64,000 nucleotides of DNA. Origin: Dyella nitratireducens (GTDB lineage Bacteria > Pseudomonadota > Gammaproteobacteria > Xanthomonadales > Rhodanobacteraceae). The first letter of the stretch is position 1. Every line of letters begins with the position of its first letter. Shown here piece after piece: positions 1-8,210 of this stretch. Under the pieces are notes generated by a model that saw nothing but the letters and a program-made list of their open reading frames with translations, ran no database searches and was not told the DNA's origin. The stretch spans positions 1,907,267 through 1,971,266 of the forward strand of contig NZ_BMJA01000001.1 of assembly GCF_014642835.1 (NCBI RefSeq), given 5' to 3'. The translations under genes and the position numbers were made by a program.

Positions 1-99
1 TGATTTGGCCAACAGATGCCAATCGCCGAGGGCTAGCGTGCTAGTCAAAACCGCACCTGCCTTGAGGAAGCCGCGTCGTGTCATGCCGGGTGCATACAT
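1..99 (-). CDS. Tat-exported protein, N-terminal fragment
   Basis: Only the first 33 codons are inside the window; the gene runs off the left edge. The start ATG at 97-99 (reverse strand) follows an AGGTAGG ribosome-binding site. The peptide has a twin-arginine motif, TRRGFLKAG, and then a short hydrophobic stretch ending near ALGDW, which is a typical Tat signal. The mature part lies outside, so the enzyme class cannot be named. It is divergent from the AraC-type gene at 231, which may control it (inference from position). Confidence 0.75.
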   Translation of the reverse strand, partial: MYAPGMTRRGFLKAGAVLTSTLALGDWHLLAKS

Positions 100-230
100 G
101 TTGACCTACCTCATTCGACGTGGCGGCCGGCTAAGTCACCGGCCGCATTCCGTAAGCTGCTGGCTTGTTGCCTTTGCCGCGGATTCAGACGTAGCCTAAG
201 TCCGTCCGTCTTTCGAAAGGTGGCCATCTT

Positions 231-1031
231 GTGTCGCGTTTCAGACAGCAGCCTACGCGTGGGAAAGCGTGGCCAATTACGGCCCTGGCCAAGGACTATC
301 CGCGCGGATGGCACGTGCCGACGCATCGGCATCGTCGTGGTCAGTTGATCTACGCCAAATCGGGCGTGATGCACGTGACCACGCGCGAAGGTATCTGGAT
401 CGTTCCACCACAACGTGCCTTATGGATACCGCCAGGTATGGAACACGAGATTCAAATGAACGGCCATGTGGCTGTGCGAATGCTGTATTTGGATCGCGCT
501 AGCAGCGTATTGTTCGGTTTGCATTGCAAGGTATTGTCCGTGTCCACGCTATTGCGGGAACTGATCCTGGCGGCGGTGCAGGCGCATGCAGCGATGCGCA
601 GGGAGCGCATGACTATCCTGGCGCCTCTGTTGTTGCATGAACTGCAGGGAGCAAAGGAAGAGGCCTTGCACATACCTGTACCATCAGATCCTCGACTCAA
701 AAACGTATGTCAGCGTTTGCTTGTTGGAGCATCACGCGTTGAAACACTGGAACAGCTGGCGGCGCATGCCGGTGCAAGCAGTCGGACCTTGGCGCGGTTG
801 TTCGAAAACGAATTGCAGATGTCATTCGTGCACTGGCGGCAGCATGTCCGGCTGGCCAGGGCGCTGAGTCAGATAAGCCAGGGACATGCCATCAAAACAG
901 TGGCTCGTGATGCGGGCTACGCGAGTTGTAGTGCTTTCAGCAGCATGTTTCACCGCGTGCTGGGTATCACGCCTACTCACTATATGAAGCAGGTAATAGA
1001 GCCTTCCGTGGCGTCTTCTCGTTCGGCGTAA
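231..1031 (+). CDS. AraC-family transcriptional regulator with N-terminal cupin
   Basis: A 266-residue protein starting at GTG. Residues about 20-130 form a cupin-like sensor (HTHRHRRGQL near 31-40, then a WIVPP..A.WIPPG motif). Residues about 165-250 carry two helix-turn-helix units, QLAAHAGASSRTLARLF and VARDAGYASCSAFSSMFHRVLG, ending in the usual P..Y. This is the AraC subgroup with an HxH cupin that often controls a neighbouring transporter or enzyme. It is divergent from the Tat-signal gene at the left edge, its probable target (inference). Confidence 0.9.
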   Translation: MSRFRQQPTRGKAWPITALAKDYPRGWHVPTHRHRRGQLIYAKSGVMHVTTREGIWIVPPQRALWIPPGMEHEIQMNGHVAVRMLYLDRASSVLFGLHCKVLSVSTLLRELILAAVQAHAAMRRERMTILAPLLLHELQGAKEEALHIPVPSDPRLKNVCQRLLVGASRVETLEQLAAHAGASSRTLARLFENELQMSFVHWRQHVRLARALSQISQGHAIKTVARDAGYASCSAFSSMFHRVLGITPTHYMKQVIEPSVASSRSA

Positions 1032-1192
1032 TTCAACTCTATTGTCATCGCTGCCTGGGGGGTAATGGTGCGAGATTCGCGCAGAAACGTTCGATGCAGA
1101 ACAGGTCCATACGCCTTCTGCGCTTGAACGTACGCCTACAACGACTGCGACACCATCGGCGCTGTTCGATGTCGCTGATTACGACTTTTTCG

Positions 1193-1936
1193 CTAACGAT
1201 TCGGAACAATCGTCCCGCTTGATGACGATCCCGCTTGAGATGATCGCGTTTGCTGGTAGTCGTTCCTGGTTTGCTGTGCACCGAATTGCGCAGGTGGCCG
1301 AATCAAAAACCAGATGGCGGGGGCGCTGAGTACGGCAGCCCAAATGACAAACCAGAAAATCTTCCGCGCCCGCATCTGCATATTCAAAAGAGGAACGTCA
1401 CGACATGGCGTGTGCCGCGCGTTTTTTTTGAAGGTCAGCCACAAAGCTGCCGCCAAGAAGTAAAAGGCGCCAAACCCGGCATAGCCAGTCAGCTGAACGA
1501 GGCCGGGCGCGACATGGAAGGAGCGGTAAATAAAGGCGATACCCGCGAGCGCCGACTGCGCGCCGCTGATCATCATGAAAGCCTGACCACCGAGTTTCCG
1601 GCGCGAGATGCCCACGGCCAGCTGAAAGATACCCGCAAGTAGCGCCCAGCTACCAAACACCAGAACGCCACCCGCATTGCCGTGCAGACCCACTGCAATG
1701 CCCATGCAAATCGCGGTCACTGCACTGACGATCATGTTGAATGTTTGGCCTTTGTTGAACGCAAGGCCGCCGCTTTTCTGTGCGTCCAGCCAGTTCGCGT
1801 AGGCGTCCCACGCCGGATAGAGCACAAGCAAGGCGCCTGCGAGCGGCAATGACGCGGGCGCCGTGATCACGACCAGCGAAATCCATGCGACGGCTACGCC
1901 GGCCCGAAGAAAATAGAACTGCTGTAACCAAGTCAT
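1193..1936 (-). CDS. DUF308-like multi-pass membrane protein
   Basis: A 247-residue protein with about six hydrophobic segments in the first 170 residues, resembling DUF308/HdeD-like membrane proteins, for example in the segments WALLAGIFQLAVGISRRKLGG and AGFGAFYFLAAALWL. Members are usually about 180-200 residues. Here a further hydrophobic helix (FWFVIWAAVLSAPAIWFLI) and a Ser/Gln-rich polar tail follow, so the C-terminus may be an extension or the result of a frameshift. It is divergent from the TetR gene at 2067 across a 130-bp spacer with palindromes, so control by that regulator is likely (inference). Confidence 0.7.
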   Translation of the reverse strand: MTWLQQFYFLRAGVAVAWISLVVITAPASLPLAGALLVLYPAWDAYANWLDAQKSGGLAFNKGQTFNMIVSAVTAICMGIAVGLHGNAGGVLVFGSWALLAGIFQLAVGISRRKLGGQAFMMISGAQSALAGIAFIYRSFHVAPGLVQLTGYAGFGAFYFLAAALWLTFKKNARHTPCRDVPLLNMQMRARKIFWFVIWAAVLSAPAIWFLIRPPAQFGAQQTRNDYQQTRSSQAGSSSSGTIVPNR

Positions 1937-1968
1937 GAAGAGCGCTCCTAGTCAATAACGGTTGCCAG

Positions 1969-1980
1969 CCTACTAGTAGG
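1969..1980. promoter_or_regulatory. Palindromic operator candidate between DUF308 and TetR genes
   Basis: CCTACTAGTAGG is a perfect 12-bp palindrome, 33 bp upstream of the DUF308-like start. A related imperfect copy, CCTAGTGATAGG, lies at 2047-2058, 9 bp before the TetR start. Paired palindromes in a divergent spacer fit binding by the TetR-family repressor at 2067, controlling itself and the membrane protein. This is inferred from position and symmetry only. Confidence 0.5.
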
Positions 1981-2066
1981 TAGACACGACGTCAACTCGG
2001 AATTTGAGGCCCTAACTGGATTCGCTGGCCGTCTTCGGTATACCTACCTAGTGATAGGATGGCCCT

Positions 2067-2636
2067 ATGACGACACAACAGAAGCTCATCGATTCGGCTC
2101 GTTACCTCATCCAGACGCGGGGCTACAACGGATTCAGCTACGCCGACGTCGCCGACCAGGTCCAGGTGCGCAAGGCGAGCATTCACCACCACTTTCCCGC
2201 CAAGGCCGACCTGGCTCGGGCCGTCGTGGACGAGTCACGAGCGCAAATCGAGCAACATGCACGAGCACTCGCTGAGGCTGGCGTCAATCCCCAGCAACAA
2301 CTTCTCACCTACACCCGTTATTGGGAAAAATGCATCGCTGACGCGTCGGCGCCTTTTTGTGTCGCGGGTATGCTTGCGGCTGAGATGCCGACACTACCCA
2401 GCGACTTGGCCGATGCCGTGCGCGCGCATTTTCGCTCGCTGACAAACTGGCTTGAGGCCGTCTTGAGCACGGGCTCGCAACTCGGCGTCTTTCAATTGCG
2501 CCATTCGGTCCGGCAAGAAGCCGAGGCCTTCATGGCGATGGTCTATGGCGCGATGTTAGTCGCTCGCGCCTATGCAACACCGACTACGTTCGCCGATATC
2601 GTGGACTTGGCGTTCAAGCGGCTCTTAGCGAAGTAG
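2067..2636 (+). CDS. TetR/AcrR-family transcriptional regulator
   Basis: A 189-residue protein. Residues 5-50 are a TetR helix-turn-helix (LIDSARYLIQTRGYNGFSY..., then VADQVQVRKASIHHHFPAK with the HHHF recognition-helix end). The C-terminal half is a helical ligand-binding domain (YWEKCIADASAPFCVAGMLAAEMP resembles the YxaF/LmrA-type subgroup). It is divergent from the DUF308-like gene; palindromes in the spacer suggest autoregulation and control of that gene. The ligand is unknown. Confidence 0.9.
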   Translation: MTTQQKLIDSARYLIQTRGYNGFSYADVADQVQVRKASIHHHFPAKADLARAVVDESRAQIEQHARALAEAGVNPQQQLLTYTRYWEKCIADASAPFCVAGMLAAEMPTLPSDLADAVRAHFRSLTNWLEAVLSTGSQLGVFQLRHSVRQEAEAFMAMVYGAMLVARAYATPTTFADIVDLAFKRLLAK

Positions 2637-2759
2637 CCGCACCAGCTCGTCATGCTTTGCAGTTTTGGCCAAACGATGATTCAAGGCCGGTCAATCTATG
2701 GTTCAAAGCGCACGCGATCCGACATAGTTTGGCCGACATGGCCGCAAGGTGCACATGCA

Positions 2760-3812
2760 TCACCAAGTGTCGATGGTTATGGACGGATAAATTTCTCTAA
2801 ACCGTGCGATCACACCGCGTGAGACATCAGGGAGAATCAGTATTGCCTTCGGGTTCCCCTTCTGGAGGTTTCTGGCAATACCCGCAAAATGTGGGATATC
2901 GCTGTAGGAAACGGGCCCTTGTGCGACGATAAAAATACGATCGCAATGAAGCAAATTGCTGAAGTTCACATGCCCAAAAATTGCATCTTGACGACTCAAA
3001 GATATCGCGCATGGATTAGCTTTCGGTAGATCCAAAGGGTTCGTTACAAATGGGATGTGCAAATGATTTTTTTTGTCGCCAGTACGACGAGAGCTAGCGT
3101 ACCCAAGCTGCTTTGTAGCTAGTAATGCACGAAATGCCATCCCACCGCCACAAGAGTCTTCGCTTAGAAGTGATACTACTTGAAATTCGCCACCGTCATC
3201 TTCGACGGTAATGGAGTCCTGATTGAAATCAACGCGCAAGGTTGTGGCGGCGCCGTGCATAAAGGCATTTCTAGCGTACTCAATTACGAAATCTCGAAGC
3301 GTGCGAGCGACTTCTTCTCCGCAGATATCGGATATCCAAGAATTCTTAACGGCAATTCCAATTTTTTCGTTGATATCTGGTGTGTGTTCCAAGGCAACTG
3401 AGTCTTCGGCTAATCCGGTAGACAGCAATTCGCCATGATTCTTGATCGCATTGTCACCATACGCTTGGCGAAGTTGTGCCCGCTTTTCCGCCAGTACTCG
3501 CCATTGTTTGAGCATTTTAACAGTGTATGTAACTTCGTCTTTGTCGATCAATTTGGCATGGGTGCTGCAGCACCAAATGCCGTTGTCGATTGAAGCTCTC
3601 TGAGCTGGAGTCAAGCTAGGATCATAGCGTCGAGATCCCTTCCCACTGGAGGCAGCAGAGATGTGTGCGGCCTCTCCGGTGTTTGCTGTCGCCGTTTTAC
3701 TTTCTTTGCTCGGACCTGCAGTGATAGCTCCGCACTCCGGAAAAGAGCACCGATGTCCAGCGCGTTGGGCGAGAACTTTTTTTGTGCTTAAACTAAAATC
3801 GTCCCGAGCCAT
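2760..3812 (-). CDS. HNH-like zinc domain fused to GHKL ATPase, putative defence protein
   Basis: A 350-residue protein. Residues about 15-110 match the HNH-like module of many predicted anti-phage proteins: CSFPEC at 21-26, a GEAAHISAAS segment at 46-55, then NGIWCCSTHAKLIDKD at 76-91, which supplies further Cys/His ligands. Residues about 165-255 look like a GHKL (HSP90/histidine-kinase type) ATPase: N-box EYARNAFMHG at 178-187, G1 box EDDGGEF at 203-209, glycine-rich GGGMAF at 221-226. The last 90 residues are hydrophobic-alternating and may be a STAS-like fold. No kinase H-box is present. The neighbours are unknown or regulatory, so a stand-alone defence role is inferred. Confidence 0.7.
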   Translation of the reverse strand: MARDDFSLSTKKVLAQRAGHRCSFPECGAITAGPSKESKTATANTGEAAHISAASSGKGSRRYDPSLTPAQRASIDNGIWCCSTHAKLIDKDEVTYTVKMLKQWRVLAEKRAQLRQAYGDNAIKNHGELLSTGLAEDSVALEHTPDINEKIGIAVKNSWISDICGEEVARTLRDFVIEYARNAFMHGAATTLRVDFNQDSITVEDDGGEFQVVSLLSEDSCGGGMAFRALLATKQLGYASSRRTGDKKNHLHIPFVTNPLDLPKANPCAISLSRQDAIFGHVNFSNLLHCDRIFIVAQGPVSYSDIPHFAGIARNLQKGNPKAILILPDVSRGVIARFREIYPSITIDTW

Positions 3813-3991
3813 TGAAAAGCATGCCTGCTAGTTTAGGTGAACAAGCCTCCGAAGGGCATCGAATGTTCGAGCGTATTCACGGAGGTTATATGGATCTTAA
3901 AGGGCGCTGGTGTCCCTTCTCCGAAGGCGCGGTTATCTTAGAGCCGAGGGCAGGCGCATCTCTAACAAGAAAACCATACCTTTACAATCTG

Positions 3992-4105
3992 TTACTTACA
4001 TCTGCAAGCGCGGCAATGGTACTTACCCACGTAGCTTACGAGCCCGTATAAAGCGAAGCTACCAATGATCACAGCGCCAATGATTTTGCAAACAGTACCT
4101 TCCAT
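3992..4105 (-). CDS. Small membrane protein, 37 residues
   Basis: Starts at ATG 4105 with an AGAGG site 5-6 bases upstream. The peptide has one hydrophobic segment (IIGAVIIGSFALYGLVSYV), then a short tail with three cysteines in HCRACRCK. It lies downstream of the YaaW-like gene on the same strand, past a 13-bp hairpin. Similarity cannot be judged at this length; support is the ribosome-binding site and the clear transmembrane pattern. Confidence 0.35.
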   Translation of the reverse strand: MEGTVCKIIGAVIIGSFALYGLVSYVGKYHCRACRCK

Positions 4106-4127
4106 ATCAACCTCTTCATGTTGATGT

Positions 4128-4161
4128 GGTGGTGTAGCCACGCAGTCCTGGCTACACCACC
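4128..4161 (-). terminator. 13-bp perfect hairpin downstream of the YaaW-like gene
   Basis: Arms GGTGGTGTAGCCA at 4128-4140 and its exact complement at 4149-4161 are separated by an 8-base loop. It lies 17 bases past the stop of the 4179-5366 gene. There is no T-run after it, so it may be a terminator, an attenuator or an mRNA-stabilising hairpin. Confidence 0.5.
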
Positions 4162-4178
4162 TTCACAATGCAATGAAT

Positions 4179-5366
4179 CTAACGCTTGACAGCTTTCTTG
4201 CTGGCCGGCTTACGGCCAGCAGCAGCCGGTTTCTTCGAGACTTTCGTAGTCGGCTTCTTGATTGCGGTTGTCTTACCGATAGCTTTCTTCGTCGTAGATT
4301 TCTTGACCGTTGCCCGCTTGGCCACAGCTTTCTTGACGGAATCCTTCCTGACGGCAACTTTCTTTGCCTTGGTTTTCCGTGCTGGCGTTTTTTTGGAAGG
4401 CGTCTTTTTCACTGACGATTTGCGTACGAAATTCTTGCTCTCAGACTTGCCCCTTTTGGGAACGGCCTTGCCTTCTTCAGCTCTCGGCGAAATCGAGCCA
4501 TCCTCCACGCTCTGGGCGAGTGTGAGAAGGTTTTTGGCACGTGTAGCCAGCGCCTCGGATGAGATGGCGTCGGTAGCGATGGCCGAACCACAGGACGAGC
4601 AGAATTTGGTGCCCTTGTCGTTGGCCGCGCTGCAGCTTGGGCAGAACACGGTATGGGCTTTTGCTTCAGCTTTCCTGCGCATGTAAGCCATCTGGATAAC
4701 GCAGGGAACAGTCACACGGTATGCGGGACTTGCGAGGTCGGCCACCGTCCACAAGCCGGTGATTACCCAACCAACCGGACCGATGGCGATGTTGATGACT
4801 TTCGTAAGGGTGCTGTAGTAGACGAACGGAATGGCGCGTCCCAATAGTGCCTTGGCGATGCCATTGGCGACAATCACGGCCATCTTATAGGTCGCGAATC
4901 CGCCCATGCGAGCCGCCGTAATGGCTGCGGCTACCGCGGCGGGGCTTGCGCCAGAAGCTTCGCCGATTCCCAGTTCCTTGAACACTTGTTCCCGTTCGGC
5001 CGGAGACATTTTGGCTACTGATTCCGCGAAGATCTTTTGAAGGACCAACATTTCTACGTCTTCGGCGGACGCGCTCTTAGAGAAGTTGACTTTCAGATGA
5101 GTGGCAACGTCATGAACTAGCGTTTTGTAGTCGACTCCGCGGCCACGGAACAGATTCACCAGGCTATTGCCACCAAACGCGCGGACCTCAGCACCAATAA
5201 GTTCACGGTCAGCCAATTCGTAGCGGCCAGCGACCTTGCAAGCAACAAGGCGCTTGCAAACGTCGCTATCCAGCGAGATACGACCTTCGCCTTTATCGGT
5301 GATGTAGTCGGTGAGGACATCGAGGTCTTCCACATCTGCGTGCTTGAGGACGTAATCGAAGCTCAT
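4179..5366 (-). CDS. YaaW/UPF0174-like protein with zinc ribbon and histone-H1-like tail
   Basis: A 395-residue protein; ATG 5366 is chosen because AAGGA precedes it, while the longer frame starts inside the upstream gene's end. Residues 1-40 look like a DUF3944 segment (DLDVLTDYITDKG) and about 45-225 like UPF0174/YaaW (EVRAFGGNSLVNLFRG, then DYKTLVHDVATHLKV). A zinc ribbon follows: CPSC at 242-245 and CSSCG at 256-260. Residues 301-395 are a Lys/Ala/Thr/Ser repeat tail (units such as KKTPSKKTPARK and KKAVAKR) like AlgP or histone H1, which suggests nucleic-acid binding. It is in an operon with the XRE gene, 10 bases apart. The combined architecture is unusual; the function of YaaW proteins is not established. 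Confidence 0.75.
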   Translation of the reverse strand: MSFDYVLKHADVEDLDVLTDYITDKGEGRISLDSDVCKRLVACKVAGRYELADRELIGAEVRAFGGNSLVNLFRGRGVDYKTLVHDVATHLKVNFSKSASAEDVEMLVLQKIFAESVAKMSPAEREQVFKELGIGEASGASPAAVAAAITAARMGGFATYKMAVIVANGIAKALLGRAIPFVYYSTLTKVINIAIGPVGWVITGLWTVADLASPAYRVTVPCVIQMAYMRRKAEAKAHTVFCPSCSAANDKGTKFCSSCGSAIATDAISSEALATRAKNLLTLAQSVEDGSISPRAEEGKAVPKRGKSESKNFVRKSSVKKTPSKKTPARKTKAKKVAVRKDSVKKAVAKRATVKKSTTKKAIGKTTAIKKPTTKVSKKPAAAGRKPASKKAVKR

Positions 5367-5376
5367 GATTGGTTCC

Positions 5377-6030
5377 TTAGTGGGAAGTGGCACCGAAAGT
5401 GGCGCAAAGGCACAACAATGCGGCGTGATAATTGGGATCCAGACGTGCCAACGGTGGGAGTGCGCAGGTGGTCATCAATCCCAAGCGCCAGCGTTCATGG
5501 ATAGACTGGACCTCGCGAGCCAATGGATCGGACGCATCGCAATCGGCCACAGACGGGTCGACGCCCAACCGCTTGGCAACTTTCATGGCTACGTCGGCAC
5601 GCTCATCGGGGCCGTGCTTACCAGAGATGATGGAGCGTGTTGCAGCCTTGATCTCTGGGTCATTAATCGCACCCGCCATATAGAGCGCGGCCATGACCAG
5701 GCGTTGCCAATCCTCGGGGCGCATCACCAGAAAGGCCGGCGGCACATTGAGCGCCTCTCCCAATCGGCAAAGCGAACGAAGATCCGGGTTCGCGAGATCG
5801 CCCTGCCCTCGACTGCCCGCCAGATATTTGGCAATGCTGGAGCGACCCACGCCTGAACGTGCAGCGAGATCATGCTGAGAAATAGGCTGAGCCTGCCCAT
5901 CCTCGCTGGTGCCAGCTACATGCATAGCGCGGCGAAGGGATTCGCCGAAGCTGTCACGTACTTGGGTAAATGGCAGGTCGGTCGCTTCCTTAGCGACTAA
6001 CGGTTCCTGCAGGCGATTGGAAGCCTTCAT
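5377..6030 (-). CDS. XRE-family helix-turn-helix regulator
   Basis: A 217-residue protein preceded by AGGGGGACATC then ATG. A Cro/CI-type helix-turn-helix lies near residues 48-75 (ISQHDLAARSGVGRSSIAKYLAG), followed by SLCRLGEALNVPPAFLVM, as in phage-type repressors. The C-terminal 110 residues are helical and unassigned; no S24 protease motif is seen. It is first in an operon with the YaaW-like gene. An inverted repeat with TTTGTCCA arms about 100 bp upstream is a candidate autoregulatory operator. Confidence 0.85.
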   Translation of the reverse strand: MKASNRLQEPLVAKEATDLPFTQVRDSFGESLRRAMHVAGTSEDGQAQPISQHDLAARSGVGRSSIAKYLAGSRGQGDLANPDLRSLCRLGEALNVPPAFLVMRPEDWQRLVMAALYMAGAINDPEIKAATRSIISGKHGPDERADVAMKVAKRLGVDPSVADCDASDPLAREVQSIHERWRLGLMTTCALPPLARLDPNYHAALLCLCATFGATSH

Positions 6031-6121
6031 GATGTCCCCCTGATGTGTGGGACATACTTTAAATACGATATACCGTCCTGTCTGGATGGCTTGTGCTTTT
6101 AAATGGACAGAAGAGGTCAGC

Positions 6122-6143
6122 TTTGTCCAGCGTAATGGACAAA
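6122..6143. promoter_or_regulatory. Inverted repeat upstream of the XRE gene, candidate operator
   Basis: Perfect 8-bp arms TTTGTCCA and TGGACAAA are separated by 6 bases. Another TGGACA half-site lies about 16 bp nearer the gene. It sits 92-113 bp upstream of the XRE start. Binding by that repressor is inferred. Confidence 0.4.
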
Positions 6144-6483
6144 CATGGCGCTAGGGATCGTCGCCAACTTCGATAAACTCGCTTCTACTTCGCCGCCACC
6201 ACCTGATGCCCCTTGCTACGCAGGTCCTAGAAGACCAACCTCGATAGAAGGATAGTTAGGCCAGATCCATGATCTCGCTGGAGGCGCTCATCCATCCGAA
6301 ATCAGACGCCACCAGCGACCATAAAGACTGGATTTGGCGATATGAAGCAGGCATTCGATACCGGCTTTTTTCTTAACTCCTCTTCTTGAAAAAAATGTGG
6401 CCCTTTGCCACGTGAGGTCCATCAGCCGCTGTGACACAATACGCTGAGCCTGCTCCAGGCTTAGGTGAATCAGGGATCTTTGC
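6144..6483. other. Intergenic region with no clear gene
   Basis: No convincing open frame. Around 6180-6225 the reverse strand reads a short stretch ending DLRSKGHQVVAAK then a stop, which may be the decayed end of an old gene. Nothing else is supported. Confidence 0.4.
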
Positions 6484-6858
6484 GTGTTCAGGCGCACCGC
6501 ACATCGTCGATTTGTAGCATGGCTCGGCATTGCCGCCATGCTACTTGTCGTTGTGATGCCGCTGGTGTCGCGTTCGATGCCCAACCATGCCGGCATGGAC
6601 ATGGGTTGCCATATGGGCATGATGCATGGCGCGCATCATCACCATGCTCCGTGCAGCCCTGAAGATCCGGACGATCCCACCGCGCATTGCGGTTATTGCA
6701 CGCTGCTCTCGCATACGCCGGTCGCCGCATTCGATGTACCTGTTGTTCCGATAGCCGCACTTCTTCCGGCTTTATCGCCACAGACGACGACGCTCCGAAG
6801 CGAACCCACCACGCTGTGGCTGAGCGCGCGTCCACGCGGGCCGCCGCGCACGGTTTGA
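6484..6858 (+). CDS. DUF2946-type His/Met-rich secreted protein
   Basis: A 124-residue protein starting at GTG. An N-terminal membrane/signal segment (WLGIAAMLLVVVMPLVS) is followed by a metal-binding-like stretch rich in Met and His (MDMGCHMGMMHGAHHHHAPC) and an HCGYC motif, the hallmark of DUF2946. Such proteins occur beside copper-uptake and copper-handling genes. It is upstream of a beta-barrel protein and a TlpA-like thioredoxin, suggesting an envelope metal or redox cluster (inference). Confidence 0.8.
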   Translation: MFRRTAHRRFVAWLGIAAMLLVVVMPLVSRSMPNHAGMDMGCHMGMMHGAHHHHAPCSPEDPDDPTAHCGYCTLLSHTPVAAFDVPVVPIAALLPALSPQTTTLRSEPTTLWLSARPRGPPRTV

Positions 6859-7041
6859 CCGACGATCAGGCGGAACGTTTGGCACGTTGCCATGCGTGTC
6901 TGCCGCCATGGAATGATCCGCATTGAGCATGACGCGACCAAGGCGCAACAGTGCCTTGGTGTTGTTGCTTGGTGAAGATCCGTCATCGATCACTTCGTGT
7001 GCACGCCATCGCGGGCGCTGTCACGCATGGAATGCTTTCTC

Positions 7042-8133
7042 ATGTCCTCTACAAACCTTCACACGTTCTCTCGATATTCGCTCGCCAAACCACTCGCAGC
7101 CGTCGCCAGTCTTTTGGCGTTGGGTGTACTTCCCGGGGCTGCACATGCTTGCGCTACGTGCGGCTGCACCCTCAGCACAGATGCCGCCACGGGTTATTCG
7201 ACCGCGTCAGGATGGCGCGTGAATGTCGACTACACCTTCATCGACCAGAATCAACTACGGCACAACAGCGGCAAGGCCAGCCCCGAACAAGTCGTCAATC
7301 AGCCATCCGATCCGTCGCTCGGCGGTGGAGAAATCGAGCGAGGCACGATCAACCGTTACATCAATGTCTCGGCCACCTACCGCTTCAATGCCGACTGGGG
7401 CCTTACGTTTCTGCTGCCCTACGTGATTCGCGATCACTCTACCTACGGCACGCAGTTGGCTCCGTATACATCCAGCGAAACCGCGCCCAATCAGATCAGC
7501 GATGCGCACGTATCGGGCCTTGGTGACGGCAAGATCATCGCCAGTTATCAGGGGTTTTTGCCTACGCACAATCTGGGTGTGCAATTCGGCGTCAAGCTGC
7601 CTACCGGCAACTACGGTGGCCAGGACATCGACGGCAATCTGGTCAGTCATCCGGTGACGTTCAAATCCGGCCCCAATCTGGGGCAATCGCTCGACACCAG
7701 TCTGCAAGCCGGCACCGGCAGTACGGATCTGATCATCGGCGGCTACTACTTCCAGCCGGTGAGCCAAAATTTCGATGCGTTCGTGAATGGCCAGTTTCAA
7801 GCCGCTGTCAAAGAAAACCTGGATCACCCCGGCGCGGATTTTCGTCCCGGTAACACCACTACGATCAGCGTTGGCCTGCGTTACGAAGCGCATGCCAACT
7901 GGGTACCGCAATTGCAAATCAACTGGCTGCACAAGATGGCCGATCAAGGATTTCTATCCGATCACCCGGATACGGAAGGCACGGTCGCGTATCTCAGTCC
8001 CGGCATCAGTGGCAGCCTGAGCAAGAATCTTCAGGTGTACGCCTTTGTGCAGGTGCCGATTTATAGCCATCTGCAGGGATATCAGCTTTTCCCCGGGTGG
8101 ACGGGAACCGTGGGCATCAGCATGAAGCTTTGA
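7042..8133 (+). CDS. Outer-membrane beta-barrel protein with CATCGC motif
   Basis: A 363-residue protein; ATG 7042 gives a clean signal peptide (hydrophobic ASLLALGVLPGAAHA). The mature protein begins CATCGCTLS, a Cys pair seen in a family of putative outer-membrane transporters. Many alternating amphipathic strands follow and the last residues (GWTGTVGISMKL) suit a barrel end. It resembles the phenol-degradation MetA/transporter-like barrels. It lies between the DUF2946 gene and the TlpA-like gene, probably one transcription unit; a metal or redox role is inferred. Confidence 0.65.
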   Translation: MSSTNLHTFSRYSLAKPLAAVASLLALGVLPGAAHACATCGCTLSTDAATGYSTASGWRVNVDYTFIDQNQLRHNSGKASPEQVVNQPSDPSLGGGEIERGTINRYINVSATYRFNADWGLTFLLPYVIRDHSTYGTQLAPYTSSETAPNQISDAHVSGLGDGKIIASYQGFLPTHNLGVQFGVKLPTGNYGGQDIDGNLVSHPVTFKSGPNLGQSLDTSLQAGTGSTDLIIGGYYFQPVSQNFDAFVNGQFQAAVKENLDHPGADFRPGNTTTISVGLRYEAHANWVPQLQINWLHKMADQGFLSDHPDTEGTVAYLSPGISGSLSKNLQVYAFVQVPIYSHLQGYQLFPGWTGTVGISMKL

Positions 8134-8210
8134 ATGGCGAGGATGGCCTTCGACAAGGCGTTGCCGCGCCCATGCGGCAACGCTTCGGAAAACATTTTGG
8201 AACTGGAACG

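Noticed and set aside
3812-4051. A 79-codon plus-strand frame overlapping the HNH-gene start
   Set aside because: No ribosome-binding site, no domain, and odd composition; it overlaps a better-supported small reverse-strand gene.
6288-6835. Long minus-strand frames opposite the DUF2946 gene
   Set aside because: They mirror the plus-strand coding gene, which has a signal peptide and the HCGYC motif.
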